Below are positions 57,201 through 58,680 of a DNA stretch of 58,788 nt, one piece after another (the first letter of the stretch is position 1; every line of letters begins with the position of its first letter). The position numbers and the translations under genes were made by a program. Below the pieces are notes generated by a model that saw only the letters and a list, made by a program, of their open reading frames with translations, made no database searches and had not been told where the DNA came from. Source of the DNA: Apostichopus parvimensis (taxonomy: Eukaryota; Echinodermata; Holothuroidea; Aspidochirotida; Stichopodidae); contig KN886553.1 in assembly GCA_000934455.1 (NCBI GenBank), positions 15,249 to 74,036 on the forward strand. The letters run 5' to 3'.

Positions 57201-58100
57201 ATTGTTGGCCAAAACGACGCTTTGTTCTTGTATAAGGTATATCAAACGTTTCTTCTCGTACCAAAATATGCAAGGTGCTTTGTCTAATACTTAAGCCTGA
57301 AGGAAAGTTACGACACCTTAAGCCCTGATTCCTATTTGCATACTAGTCTTGGCTTAACATTCATGCAACAGTGAGTAACATATTTCATGTTCAAGTGTAT
57401 GCTCATATTGAGCTGCAGTGTATGTTCCAACCTCAGCCGTCTACTTTAAGCAGTATCGGGTTCTTCACATTGAATATGTAGACTAGATTAAATGACTTTT
57501 CGTCCCAGTCACTGTCAATAGACTACGGCAGCTTACAAGTGCCATCAAGATAATAATATCTTTCCCCCAATAAGTTTTTTTTTCAAGAAAAAAGTTCACA
57601 TTGCAAGATCATATCTTGTCAAAAAACAGACTAAAAATGAATTGGTTGCATGGTGGTATTTTGTCATTTCAAACAAGTTTTGGCAGAATGTTAAATTGTT
57701 GACTTTTTTGCCAATGGGTAATTTAACAAATTTTCTGAAAAATTGTTGAAATGACAGTTTATAACAGCTCATGCTTTCAATAATTTCCTGAAAAATGTAA
57801 TCTTGGTAGGGTTTAGATTTACTTATCATGGTGGTACTTTCAAGCTGCCATACAAAGCAACACATGTTTTGAAATAAATTCAACTGTTCTGATTGTGTCA
57901 GGTGGAATAACGTGGAGGAGCAACTAAAAGACACGATCCAGCTCTTTGAGAATAATCTGGTCATCTGGAAGCAGTTTGAGGATAACTATGGTAAAGTTGA
58001 GAGGTGGCTCTCTGAGAAGGAAGAAGAAAGTGAGGGTAAGAGGGAGCCAAGACTTGAAGAGACTGGGGAAGAGAGGCTGAAGAGACTGCAGGAATGCAAG
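13..58100 (+). CDS. Giant spectrin-repeat protein gene, internal part (nesprin/Syne-like), 38 exons
   Basis: Exon model, joined in order: 13-216, 686-805, 1862-1970, 3382-3587, 4070-4212, 4631-4817, 5246-5551, 6114-6440, 6967-7290, 7778-8098, 8965-9291, 10077-10225, 10698-10884, 11381-11683, 12208-12534, 13128-13436, 13885-14100, 14668-14790, 14962-18009, 18655-18825, 19336-19518, 19974-20144, 21094-21444, 33257-33484, 34681-34818, 37955-38113, 40347-40559, 43243-43350, 48231-48425, 49429-49554, 50191-50493, 51067-51390, 51966-52154, 52490-52627, 53127-53459, 54392-54700, 56874-57007, 57902-58100. All 37 introns are GT-AG and 33 are phase 0. The product is helical with spaced Trp residues typical of spectrin repeats, so it should be an elongated cytoskeletal or membrane linker. 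Nesprin is an inference from the divergent long rod; MACF/dystonin is the alternative. Start and stop lie outside. The link between exons 23 and 24 across 11.8 kb is the weakest joint. Confidence 0.8.
686..805 (+). CDS. Rod exon 2 (helix A with Trp)
   Basis: Forty codons, acceptor ttttccag, donor gtacat, phase 0/0. It begins EFWKIYVKCNKWITETEQ, the helix A pattern of a spectrin repeat with its conserved Trp, and ends LIKQIFEVK. It is too short to stand out as an open reading frame, but frame and splice sites fit both neighbours. The following 1,056-bp intron has no recognisable element. Confidence 0.8.
1862..1970 (+). CDS. Rod exon 3
   Basis: A 109-base exon, acceptor tgtaaag, donor gtattg, ending in phase 1, one of the few non-zero phases in the gene. 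The frame reads AAQDRIRSFQPEVDRLSESE and on to QIQPEVT; the split codon joins exon 4 as Asp. The sequence suits the helix B region of a spectrin repeat. Confidence 0.78.
2350..3290 (+). repeat. Tandem array of a 120-123 bp gatatct repeat in intron 3
   Basis: Seven copies of a gatatct core sit at 2388, 2508, 2631, 2754, 2874, 2994 and 3198, so the period is 120-123 bp; the last interval contains shortened units. Each unit carries gagcctgtaagcatgatatc, then gcatttgacatgtagcttgc, then cctatgtgagcataa and aagaaccctatt. A short GT run (about 2350-2361) leads into the array. A related single unit, also after a GT run, lies at 58521-58680. Long minus-strand reading frames here arise only because the period is near a multiple of three. 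Confidence 0.9.
3382..3587 (+). CDS. Rod exon 4 (spectrin repeat part)
   Basis: A 206-base exon, acceptor tatattcag, donor gtgaga, starting with a split codon and ending in phase 0. It reads DIHERYRKLLKDITGVLDRL, then FETDVSKLEKWLEVSEPP, a clear helix A with the W-L pair, then a Pro-rich linker and a new helix (PLETLQQNLNAMQ). The following 482-bp intron holds nothing recognisable. Confidence 0.85.
4070..4212 (+). CDS. Rod exon 5
   Basis: A 143-base exon, acceptor gtatattag, donor gtgagc, phase 0 in and phase 2 out. It encodes VICEEAEEFNKLLDNITRET and then EKLDEKVEKLQVNLD(R), a continuous heptad helix. The Arg codon is split with exon 6. The 418-bp intron after it shows nothing specific. Confidence 0.82.
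4631..4817 (+). CDS. Rod exon 6
   Basis: A 187-base exon after tgtattttcag, donor gtatgt, completing the Arg codon begun in exon 5. It reads VCNAAITNQNILSNAVKERI, then FLSEALSELEVKRLALKDVI and EAAEERLEQVK. This is helix C of one repeat running into helix A of the next. A 428-bp intron without features follows. Confidence 0.85.
5246..5551 (+). CDS. Rod exon 7 (one full spectrin-type repeat)
   Basis: One hundred and two codons, acceptor tacataaag (a weak pyrimidine tract directly before it), donor gtgagc, phase 0/0. It opens NLQEQVSSLQPHLNNIGALQ and has the long helix MHELYNNLEDDKINLARSA before ARQEFADRVAITRNNIEDC. The length equals one spectrin repeat, the most common exon size in this gene. 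The 562-bp intron after it has no element I recognise. Confidence 0.85.
6114..6440 (+). CDS. Rod exon 8 (one spectrin-type repeat)
   Basis: One hundred and nine codons, acceptor tgcatttaag, donor gtagga, phase 0/0. The pattern EMIKEVELLLNSLPLLETLT leads to LEELMRSLQQQVEVLQG and then the strong helix A signature RCLDWLQQTKAMLEEVKPIG, ending ALDEHK. An exon that ends in -EHK and continues into the next helix B is usual in spectrin-repeat genes. The 526-bp intron after it is plain. Confidence 0.9.
6967..7290 (+). CDS. Rod exon 9 (one spectrin-type repeat)
   Basis: One hundred and eight codons, acceptor tttcttatag, donor gtatgt, phase 0/0. Helices: MKEADIEEGLKKSQGLIITT, then EKIDALHSEILQLEMEEERK, then the helix A signature DDIKTWLQKADELLKEA. 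It ends LEERKFK. The Met at the first codon is simply internal, because the exon is preceded by a good acceptor. A 487-bp intron follows with no recognised element. Confidence 0.9.
7778..8098 (+). CDS. Rod exon 10 (one spectrin-type repeat)
   Basis: One hundred and seven codons, acceptor tgtctttcag, donor gttaga (weak but GT), phase 0/0. It reads KLQSQKPKYQAKLTSLNALA, then LIKASDAWQDFNHRCEKLDD, with the Trp and aromatic spacing of helix A, and ends MKNKQLTE. The frame passes into exon 11 without a stop. Confidence 0.88.
8222..8602 (+). repeat. Local tandem duplication in intron 10
   Basis: Two diverged copies of roughly 170 bp, offset by 209 bp (shared tgtctactttccttatat at 8241 and 8450). 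Both also share ggatagtga, ttagcaaattgag, agtgtg.tgaagtgaggg and tagaagg.tatttatgtaa. No coding potential is seen, and I cannot tell whether it is a local duplication or two insertions of one element. The rest of the intron (8690-8880) is G/T-rich with loose ggtgggttg-like repetition. Confidence 0.8.
8965..9291 (+). CDS. Rod exon 11 (one spectrin-type repeat)
   Basis: One hundred and nine codons, acceptor ctgtctgcag, donor gttggt (weak), phase 0/0. It begins DLNSRLLAEENGFDQVKDAV and has EANYQFDTWKKYEDSLEQTE as the Trp-bearing helix A, ending LISALEELE. An overlapping reading frame in another phase is a shadow. A 785-bp intron without a recognised element follows. Confidence 0.9.
10077..10225 (+). 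CDS. Rod exon 12
   Basis: A 149-base exon, acceptor ctctctcag, donor gtaagt (near consensus), phase 0 in and 2 out. It encodes EVKPTIQDCTQGVDTLKKAH, then CKPFDEKLESLAKQAK(Q). The Gln codon is split with exon 13. It is easy to miss because it has no ATG-initiated open frame. Confidence 0.85.
10426..10563 (+). mobile_element. Interspersed element copy A (pyrimidine-rich), intron 12
   Basis: About 135 bp of C/T-rich sequence (ccaccacctcttcc, ctccttccaccct, tttcaccctatcccctcttg, gtcagccttcttcccc, cctcgctcccat). A highly similar copy lies inverted at 12701-12830, so this is a dispersed element and not simple low complexity. Its open frame rich in Pro and Ser is an artefact. Element class is unknown; no terminal repeats or target duplication were clear. 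Confidence 0.8.
10698..10884 (+). CDS. Rod exon 13
   Basis: A 187-base exon, acceptor tctgtgcag, donor gtgagt, completing the Gln codon of exon 12 and ending in phase 0. The helix FSKNILETEHEIKEELADRE continues into AIIEEVDKVQSRSDELCRRF and VARRQVELK. Together exons 12 and 13 make about one spectrin-repeat length (336 bases). The intron after it (496 bp) is plain. Confidence 0.88.
11381..11683 (+). CDS. Rod exon 14 (one spectrin-type repeat)
   Basis: One hundred and one codons, acceptor ttgctaacag, donor gtgagg, phase 0/0. It reads ILQDEIEPVLNQAKILSAQQ, then NSQELEEAREQREELKKKVV, an unbroken charged helix, and ends AAKHVVE. No Trp is visible in this repeat, as is common in divergent rods. 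The 524-bp intron after it shows nothing. Confidence 0.87.
12208..12534 (+). CDS. Rod exon 15 (one spectrin-type repeat)
   Basis: One hundred and nine codons, acceptor ctgtccag, donor gtttga (weak), phase 0/0. It starts EKLKCLLTLKKDFEPAQKLS and contains KPWREFHDGLPIVKDWIDRA, with two Trp in helix A spacing, then ends LQELINEHK. An open frame extends upstream of the acceptor by chance; that part lacks heptads and is excluded. Confidence 0.9.
12701..12830 (-). mobile_element. Interspersed element copy B, inverted relative to copy A, intron 15
   Basis: This purine-rich stretch is the reverse complement of the element at 10426-10563, with few mismatches (shared blocks gggagcgaggggagga, gggaagaaggctgacaaggg, gcaagaggggatagggtgaa, ggtggaaggagt). 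The two copies lie in opposite orientation in introns 12 and 15, about 2.1 kb apart, with exons 13-15 between them. Confidence 0.8.
13128..13436 (+). CDS. Rod exon 16 (one spectrin-type repeat)
   Basis: One hundred and three codons, acceptor ttccatgtag, donor gtatgc, phase 0/0. It reads VVLEELPDLAMKLNDLTSTS, then the helix LEETVQDLKEAAERRKQDLE and AKDWQKYDAEIQNLTRTIAG with the Trp. It ends LEMQK. The 448-bp intron after it has no recognised element. Confidence 0.88.
13885..14100 (+). CDS. Rod exon 17
   Basis: Seventy-two codons, acceptor tctatttcag, donor gtattg, phase 0/0. It reads VVLDTVKKSDMELAKLSVTN, then an acidic linker around EPSDGDDETFSPSLS, then RSELETLRDVVLQHGKILEE. The acidic insertion suggests a longer loop between helices than in neighbouring repeats. 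Confidence 0.85.
14300..14640 (+). repeat. Tandem duplication in intron 17 next to the exon 18 acceptor
   Basis: Two copies of about 90-130 bp, offset by about 238 bp: ctacttttggcattaaaaa at 14312 and 14550, then caatagattgtatgcctaag and gattctttgattggcaaatt in both. The copied segment includes the lead-in to the splice acceptor (cataaatattcacttgttgt upstream, cataagtattcacttcttgt at the true site). The upstream copy ends tttttag at 14537, a possible decoy acceptor. Confidence 0.85.
14668..14790 (+). CDS. Rod exon 18
   Basis: Forty-one codons, acceptor ttgtccacag, donor gtaagt, phase 0/0. It reads EDYDQKIEDLSNKIKEAFDR and ends DLQQQLQKRE, a coiled-coil-like helix. It is the last short rod exon before the 3-kb exon. 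Its phase 0 end would also join directly to exon 20 (MERKQQDLRDA) in frame. The 171-bp intron after it is among the shortest in the window. Confidence 0.85.
14962..18009 (+). CDS. Giant exon 19: five unrecognised repeats and FFAT motifs
   Basis: A single 1,016-codon exon, acceptor tgtttctacag, donor gtgagt, phase 0/0. Residues 1-40 continue the rod helix (SLEEEVEIYQEEILVLQF). Residues 41-183 are Ser/Pro/Glu-rich and probably disordered. Residues 184-901 hold five copies of a 110-135-residue repeat (separate entry). Residues 902-1000 are acidic and Ser-rich, with EFFDA at 970-974 and EYFLA at 983-987. The last residues (KLDELNKSLDSLRQQ) resume a helix. I know no such repeat family; each copy has DPxTGE-like turns that faintly recall plectin repeats, but the spacing is wrong. 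The exon is about ten times longer than its neighbours, and both flanking introns are phase 0, so it could be an optional cassette. Function is inferred only for the FFAT part: binding of VAP proteins of the ER. Confidence 0.92.
15511..17664 (+). repeat. Five-copy protein repeat inside exon 19
   Basis: Copies start at 15511, 15967, 16429, 16831 and 17266 and run about 110-135 residues each. Four shared blocks in order: (A) start V/I-x-T-x-x-G-P-A-Y/F, as VLTSEGLAYT, LVTEMGPAYT, IVTDQGPAYT, IVTNFGPAFI, VLTELGPAFI; (B) an aromatic-L/V-S block, as DYMLSKES, DYVLCQET, DYVLSKQT, EFVLSPSK, DYTVSQTT; (C) DPxTGE-like, as CDPGSGELFAA, SDPHTGEVFVA, SDPQTGEVFLA, HDPRSGKKYKI, TDQSSGERVFA; (D) a second turn, as VYNPDTNEM, VFDPRKAEL, VYDPEKGQV, LINPKSQQE, IFDKEKGQY. 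Copies 2 and 3 are the most alike; copies 4 and 5 are most diverged, and 5 carries a Gly-rich insertion. Linkers between copies are acidic. Confidence 0.9.
17869..17922 (+). other. FFAT motif (EFFDA) plus FFAT-like motif (EYFLA) in exon 19
   Basis: The frame reads ENVSEEEFFDAVGD, then EEEYFLAPTP. The FFAT consensus is E-F-F-D-A-x-E preceded by acidic residues; it binds the MSP domain of VAP proteins on the ER membrane. The core EFFDA at 17869-17883 is exact and has an acidic, Ser-containing lead-in; the seventh position is Gly, not Glu. The second site (17908-17922) keeps E, aromatic, F and A. Nearby Ser/Thr could allow phospho-regulation. Motif recognition is direct; VAP binding is inferred. 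Confidence 0.75.
18655..18825 (+). CDS. Rod exon 20
   Basis: Fifty-seven codons, acceptor tttacaacag, donor gtatgt, phase 0/0. The helix MERKQQDLRDAIAQQEDIQK resumes the rod right after the giant exon, then LRIEDRIEDLK. The first Met is internal. The 645-bp intron before it and the 510-bp intron after it hold nothing I recognise. Confidence 0.85.
19336..19518 (+). CDS. Rod exon 21
   Basis: Sixty-one codons, acceptor tctgtcctcag, donor gtagtt, phase 0/0. It reads DLMKELDALDRNIKIAEERV, then LKDLKAKQNKMKKDANNKLQ, ending NLE. Strongly basic helix. Downstream in the intron there is an AT-rich run and a poly-G tract near 19777-19790. Confidence 0.85.
19974..20144 (+). CDS. Rod exon 22
   Basis: Fifty-seven codons, acceptor gtaccgatcag, donor gtaagg, phase 0/0. 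It reads DLLKEQDKQMERLEDCRERL, then NDLQAWLPEFRKKVTPLTES, the Trp-bearing helix A, then an acidic loop and MVENQ. Confidence 0.88.
20651..21020 (+). mobile_element. tRNA-derived SINE in intron 22
   Basis: The head is tRNA-like. A box-like gtggtcaagtgg begins near 20661, and a perfect B box (ggttcgagtcc) lies at 20706-20716. This is followed by the common marine-invertebrate block gtccttgggcaaggcacttt. The body (caggtgtatgaatgggga, tgtgaggtaacttgt) is shared with the SINE at 48751. The 3' boundary near 21020 is approximate, about 70 bp before the exon 23 acceptor. No poly-A tail is obvious. Confidence 0.85.
21094..21444 (+). CDS. Rod exon 23 (one spectrin-type repeat)
   Basis: One hundred and seventeen codons, acceptor ttcgtttcacag, donor gtgaga, phase 0/0. 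It reads NQQLELFRKMQCLQNLQKEI, then EALKQALEQETECLKSRKDT and DMEKLQDWLDEHRKDSESLS with the helix A Trp, ending QAELQQ. It is the last rod exon before an 11.8-kb intron. The frame runs on to a stop at 21588 if the donor is ignored, but the helix pattern ends at the donor. Confidence 0.9.
22269..22590. mobile_element. Short non-autonomous element with inverted ends and a 10-bp target duplication
   Basis: The direct repeat tgaatgaatg flanks the element at 22259-22268 and 22591-22600. Ends are imperfect inverted repeats: agggcgtagg at the left against gtggcatagg as the reverse complement of the right end. Inside are G- and C-tracts and two copies of caccaaattgcatct.aggcca (22373 and 22455). No coding capacity, so it would depend on a transposase elsewhere. 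Confidence 0.7.
22620..23235 (+). repeat. Pentanucleotide satellite (acagt/acaga)n
   Basis: About 600 bp made of alternating cagta and cagaa units with scattered variants (cagca, aagta, cacag). The 5-base period gives open frames in several phases on both strands, with low-complexity Tyr/Cys/Val/Leu translations. These are not genes. It begins 20 bp after the target duplication of the preceding element. Confidence 0.95.
24117..24580 (+). repeat. Diverged 256-bp tandem duplication
   Basis: gtgatgatgatagaaaagaa occurs at 24126 and 24382. Both copies continue with related blocks (gatgacagca, ggatatgatgatg or ggagatgatgatg, gtgttat.aa.tgatagta, ttgatgatagcagcatat). Rich in gat/gatg trinucleotide runs. 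The minus-strand open frames here are by-products. Confidence 0.8.
24814..25283. mobile_element. Foldback/MULE-like MITE with long inverted ends and 10-bp target duplication
   Basis: A perfect direct repeat, gtcaaactgg, flanks 470 bp (24804-24813 and 25284-25293). The ends are inverted copies about 50-60 bp long, built on ctatgttccgacgtctctatg and its reverse complement gtcggaacatagagacgtcgg; the right end has an extra unit. The interior repeats short ttggtc/ttttggg words. Long inverted ends with a 9-11 bp target duplication are typical of Mutator-like elements. No transposase is present. Confidence 0.8.
26837..26923 (+). CDS. Candidate alternative first coding exon (polybasic N-terminus)
   Basis: An ATG with G at -3 opens 29 codons: MNGTKAAALYAFTPLTP, then KKKKKTAHKGRH, ended by a good donor (gtaagc) in phase 0. 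That joins in frame to exon 24 at 33257 (KLEEELSAHQ). No phase-compatible acceptor lies just upstream: a ttttcacag at about 26770-26778 would need one carried base, while exon 23 ends in phase 0. So a separate transcription start inside the large intron is the simplest reading. A TATA-like ctataatatg is at 26617. Giant rod genes often have internal promoters that make short C-terminal isoforms. The K5 run could act as a nuclear localisation or membrane-charge signal. No homologue recognised; it could still be chance. Confidence 0.5.
29566..29585. repeat. Perfect 20-bp palindrome
   Basis: The sequence ctcgccatgatcatggcgag equals its own reverse complement. It sits in intron sequence about 330 bp before the gap. 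It could be a protein-binding site, a cruciform or part of an element; nothing else supports a role. Confidence 0.6.
29913..30662. other. Assembly gap, 750 N
   Basis: The run of N directly follows a poly-G tract (29896-29912), a usual cause of sequencing failure. Apparent open frames across it are meaningless. Confidence 0.99.
33257..33484 (+). CDS. Rod exon 24
   Basis: Seventy-six codons, acceptor gtgaaatag behind a T-rich tract, donor gtaagt, phase 0/0. It reads KLEEELSAHQETVRSVQKSG, an acidic loop (SPDEEEEEDPE), then ALRAKWEDLVCQEADRKRKL: helix B to helix C of a fairly canonical spectrin repeat. KRKLD occurs twice. It accepts either exon 23 or the alternative first exon. The 1,196-bp intron after it has no recognised element. 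Confidence 0.88.
34681..34818 (+). CDS. Rod exon 25
   Basis: Forty-six codons, acceptor gttctcgcag, donor gttcga (weak), phase 0/0. A Pro/His-rich loop (HSTPKQLPSHQPLTFDMPGE) leads to SLNALNNCWEKLQDQ, the helix C Trp region. The loop is longer than in a standard repeat, so the exon may be optional. Confidence 0.82.
35440..35942 (-). mobile_element. Degraded 3' end of a non-LTR retrotransposon (minus strand), intron 25
   Basis: On the minus strand a broken frame (35706-35942) ends KIWSSILTNKLEYKLHLRNV, then SIDTFKKHLKTF, which resembles the C-terminus of LINE reverse-transcriptase proteins (IWNSLP...S.FK..LK..L). About 200 bp further in the same direction is a tail like tacagtgctcttgagcatg and a run toward tatata, like the AAAGCGC...GCGCTATATA tails of L2/CR1-type elements. 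Inactive relic. The rest of this 3.1-kb intron is AT-rich with short repeats near 37460-37590. Confidence 0.6.
37955..38113 (+). CDS. Rod exon 26 (helix A with W-L)
   Basis: Fifty-three codons, acceptor ttgatag after a long T/C tract, donor gtgagt, phase 0/0. It reads VSDQQSRLEQSYDFQSCYQD, then ALQAASSWLDNVQLKLFSEH. SRLEQ followed by WLDNVQLKL is a textbook spectrin helix C to helix A transition. The 2.2-kb intron after it holds no element I could define. Confidence 0.92.
40347..40559 (+). CDS. Rod exon 27
   Basis: Seventy-one codons, acceptor ttttcattag, donor gtaaaa, phase 0/0. It reads NLQDDLKNLQEQLEQTTDAC, then ELIKQALSDIGHRLATLENE and REQMLSERNRKHRDFQ. Exons 26-27 together make about one repeat. 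Confidence 0.9.
40757..40842 (-). mobile_element. SINE/LINE 3' tail fragment (minus strand)
   Basis: Read on the minus strand this is ctttgtaaagcgccttgagc, then ggcgctatataagtctcatt and an (ATT)n run. This is the usual 3' tail of L2-like LINEs and the SINEs that borrow it. Only the tail is present, which fits 5'-truncated insertion. It is in intron 27. Confidence 0.75.
41095..41290 (+). repeat. Weak local duplication in intron 27
   Basis: Two diverged copies about 122 bp apart share (c)tatcaagggaaatgat / ctctcaagtgaaatgatga and then gatgtttcctttctc / taatgtttcctttgag. Low similarity; reported only as a possible old duplication. Confidence 0.5.
42367..42712 (+). repeat. Duplicated 148-bp block around a 50-N gap
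   Basis: The block that starts ctcgctgacgaggtttagaa and runs through repeated ttaagttctttattaaag words occurs at 42367-42514 and again at 42565-42712. Fifty N (42515-42564) lie between. The copies differ at only a few positions. Either a tandem low-complexity repeat was collapsed or two haplotypes were joined end to end. Confidence 0.9.
43243..43350 (+). CDS. Rod exon 28 (helix A with Trp)
   Basis: Thirty-six codons, acceptor aaatctttcag, donor gtaatt, phase 0/0. It reads DEMRKYQRWINESKGKLTVP, then ASLEEKIQQNQ. YQRWINESKGKL is a helix A signature. It has no long open frame and is set by splice sites and frame. Confidence 0.88.
43351..48230 (+). other. Intron 28, 4.9 kb
   Basis: Mostly AT-rich unique-looking sequence. 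One element end is visible: at about 47280-47372 the run ctttcatgcaaataaagtct followed by (tgat)n looks like the 3' tail of a LINE with a terminal microsatellite, plus strand. Open frames at 43432, 45768, 47304 and 47644 have no protein-like pattern. No missing rod exon was found. Confidence 0.65.
48231..48425 (+). CDS. Rod exon 29
   Basis: Sixty-five codons, acceptor aaatcttgttag, donor gtaaga, phase 0/0. It reads IIEEEVQEKEELFHQLMEQG, then LSNEITALQTGWEELIRLLN, then FRRNQLSRAKIVK. This is helix B plus helix C with the helix C Trp of a canonical repeat. Confidence 0.92.
48751..49059 (+). mobile_element. Complete tRNA-derived SINE in intron 29
   Basis: A tRNA-like head (catagtggcttattggctca, degraded B box ggttcgtttcc at 48805-48815) is followed by the same body as the SINE at 20651. 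The tail is the L2-type tagcactttgaga and aaagcgctatataaa, closed by an A-rich run. Full length from head to tail, so this copy defines the family. Confidence 0.88.
49429..49554 (+). CDS. Rod exon 30
   Basis: Forty-two codons, acceptor ttccccctcag, donor gtacac, phase 0/0. It reads DQYHKILQDYMDFLDTAEQK, ending NLEEQLKKHK. Helix A with Phe in place of Trp, then the -KKHK end typical of the helix A to B linker. A 636-bp plain intron follows. Confidence 0.92.
50191..50493 (+). CDS. Rod exon 31 (one spectrin repeat)
   Basis: One hundred and one codons, acceptor ttctcattcag, donor gtgaga, phase 0/0. It reads EFFSDLDTHHILIESIAQKA, then LVNDWKLLERSMKELKNWLG, with the helix C Trp and the next helix A Trp, and ends AIHKYQ. 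The layout (helix B, C, A) matches exon 32, so the gene repeats the same cut points. Confidence 0.93.
50541..50680 (+). repeat. 43-bp minisatellite, three copies, intron 31
   Basis: gtagaatacagcccctgggc followed by ccaggaaagtgtagaggaga repeats at 50541, 50584 and 50627, with a partial fourth copy of caggaaagt near 50670. The minus-strand open frame over it is a repeat artefact. Confidence 0.92.
51067..51390 (+). CDS. Rod exon 32 (one spectrin repeat)
   Basis: One hundred and eight codons, acceptor tatatcctcag, donor gtaagc, phase 0/0. It reads SMKTLLGDRQPSLQQISDRS, then MEKWQVLQMRIRQDLNSLTK and AAELVPWLDAAQEKVREWTD, ending QIEEFN. Three regularly spaced Trp make this one of the clearest repeats in the window. 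Confidence 0.95.
51468..51541 (+). repeat. 20-bp G-rich minisatellite, intron 32
   Basis: tgatagagggtgg repeats at 51468, 51488 and 51507, with a variant (tgatagaggggtg) at 51528. G-runs of three to seven could fold as G-quadruplexes on the coding strand. A second G-rich run lies at 51730-51755. Confidence 0.85.
51966..52154 (+). CDS. Rod exon 33
   Basis: Sixty-three codons, acceptor tctttcatcag, donor gtaaga, phase 0/0. It reads KFRKDVDNHAPLKRDACMHA, then IENKWSDLEHELPRLQEDIH, helix B and helix C with its Trp. Confidence 0.93.
52252..52478 (+). repeat. Tandem duplication in intron 33
   Basis: gatctttgatagcacgtttc followed by gatc.atagatatt occurs at about 52332 and 52439, and gttacag.taggcaagat lies before each. 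The second copy ends about 10 bp before the exon 34 acceptor, so the duplicated block moved up to the splice site. Confidence 0.85.
52490..52627 (+). CDS. Rod exon 34
   Basis: Forty-six codons, acceptor tcttctgcag, donor gtatgg, phase 0/0. It reads NDNLPHRVAMKELLAWIEQL, then NKVLDKLEAKDNATLQDVKD, ending LQTYK. Helix A with W-I. A 499-bp plain intron follows. Confidence 0.93.
53127..53459 (+). CDS. Rod exon 35 (one spectrin repeat, GC-rich)
   Basis: One hundred and eleven codons, acceptor aatcctgtag, donor gtaagg, phase 0/0. It reads GYKVDMNTKMLTVEFVNQSA, then LLGNMNREWQLLHSRINDGQ and LLDRWNEFERELKELEKFME. Codons in the first two thirds end mostly in C or G, unlike the AT-leaning neighbours. 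The FVNQS-plus-REW pattern looks strongly constrained. The 932-bp intron after it has no recognised element. Confidence 0.95.
54392..54700 (+). CDS. Rod exon 36 (one spectrin repeat)
   Basis: One hundred and three codons, acceptor atttctacag, donor gtgtgt, phase 0/0. It reads ATTEALPPKKEDIEHLKDTG, then VNDLENQVARLREKHNKALE and WIVHKSSLEQVQESIQKAEY, ending TNKLK. Confidence 0.93.
54701..56873 (+). other. Intron 36, 2.2 kb, with a spaced duplication
   Basis: Two copies of ttctgtccagggatgtctct (about 56018 and 56421) continue with a similar 80-bp block (atgtgactt, ggtag/gg.acttaa, ggt.gctt.ct.cag.tta), about 404 bp apart. The rest is AT-rich without a recognised element. Open frames at 55216 and 55733 look random. 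Confidence 0.7.
56874..57007 (+). CDS. Rod exon 37
   Basis: A 134-base exon, acceptor aaaattttcag, donor gtaagc, phase 0 in and 2 out. It reads ESLRHLQESKHQLKDCKKKS, then TVSEVISKRLSDVVE(R). The Arg codon is split with exon 38. An 894-bp intron follows with a weak local repetition (ttgttcttgtaaagtgtat / ttgttcttgtataaggtat) and nothing else. Confidence 0.9.
57902..58100 (+). CDS. Rod exon 38, last exon seen
   Basis: A 199-base exon, acceptor gattgtgtcag, donor gtaaaa, completing Arg and ending in phase 0. It reads (R)WNNVEEQLKDTIQLFENNL, then VIWKQFEDNYGKVERWLSEK, an acidic loop and RLKRLQECK. Three Trp in canonical positions. The frame needs further exons beyond the window. Confidence 0.93.
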
Positions 58101-58443
58101 GTAAAACAGATGATCTTCACGGTCATTAATAAATGTTTCTAGTTTCAGATTATGGTCAGTCTAACCGAAGTGTAATATGTCTGTACGAGGAGAGTTGCTC
58201 TAAATATGGCAGAAAAAAGTCTTGTTGAAATTTGGATACAAGCGCTCAATATTATTCCTGAAATATGCTCAAAAGATATTGCTTATTTGCCGATTGAATA
58301 TCACCACAGACCGGAGCTTTCTTATCATGGCGTGAAAGAAATGGTAAACAAAGTCTGTAACTTTATTCACCAAAAAATGTCACCTGAAATGATACAATGA
58401 GGCAAAATACTAGAAACTAGTTTTCAAAATTTGAAGAGTTTTT

Positions 58444-58473
58444 GGTTCCTTGCTTTTTGCAAAGCAAGGAACC
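58444..58473. repeat. Hairpin with a 13-bp perfect stem
   Basis: ggttccttgcttt pairs with aaagcaaggaacc across a 4-base loop (ttgc). It directly precedes the GT run and gatatct-type unit described next and probably forms the 5' end of that element. Confidence 0.85.
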
Positions 58474-58488
58474 TATGCATTCAACTTG

Positions 58489-58490
<2 letters not shown>

Positions 58491-58525
<35 letters not shown>

Positions 58526-58680
58526 ACGCTTGGCTTGTGTACACGATATCTCAATAAGGAAATGATGTATCATGATCAAACTTGGTAGGTGAATAGCACA
58601 TAGTAAGAGGAAGATCCCTATTGTTTTTGGTGCCCACAAAGGTCACCAAAGGTCAGTTATGGTCCAAAAACCCAAAATAT
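58491..58680 (+). repeat. GT microsatellite plus single gatatct-type unit
   Basis: (GT)15 at 58491-58520 is followed by acacgatatctcaataagga, gatcaaacttggtaggtg, agatccctattgtttttggt and ggtcaccaaaggtcag. The order of words (gatatct, aa.ttgg.agg/ca.gtag.ttg, a.ccctattgttt) matches the array units at 2350-3290, so the two are diverged members of one family. No exon was seen from 58101 to the window end. Confidence 0.75.

Noticed and set aside
58206..58400. 64-codon plus-strand open frame beginning MAEKSLVEIW
   Set aside because: No splice borders, ends 40 bp before a repeat hairpin, no recognised protein; may be part of a repeat or chance.
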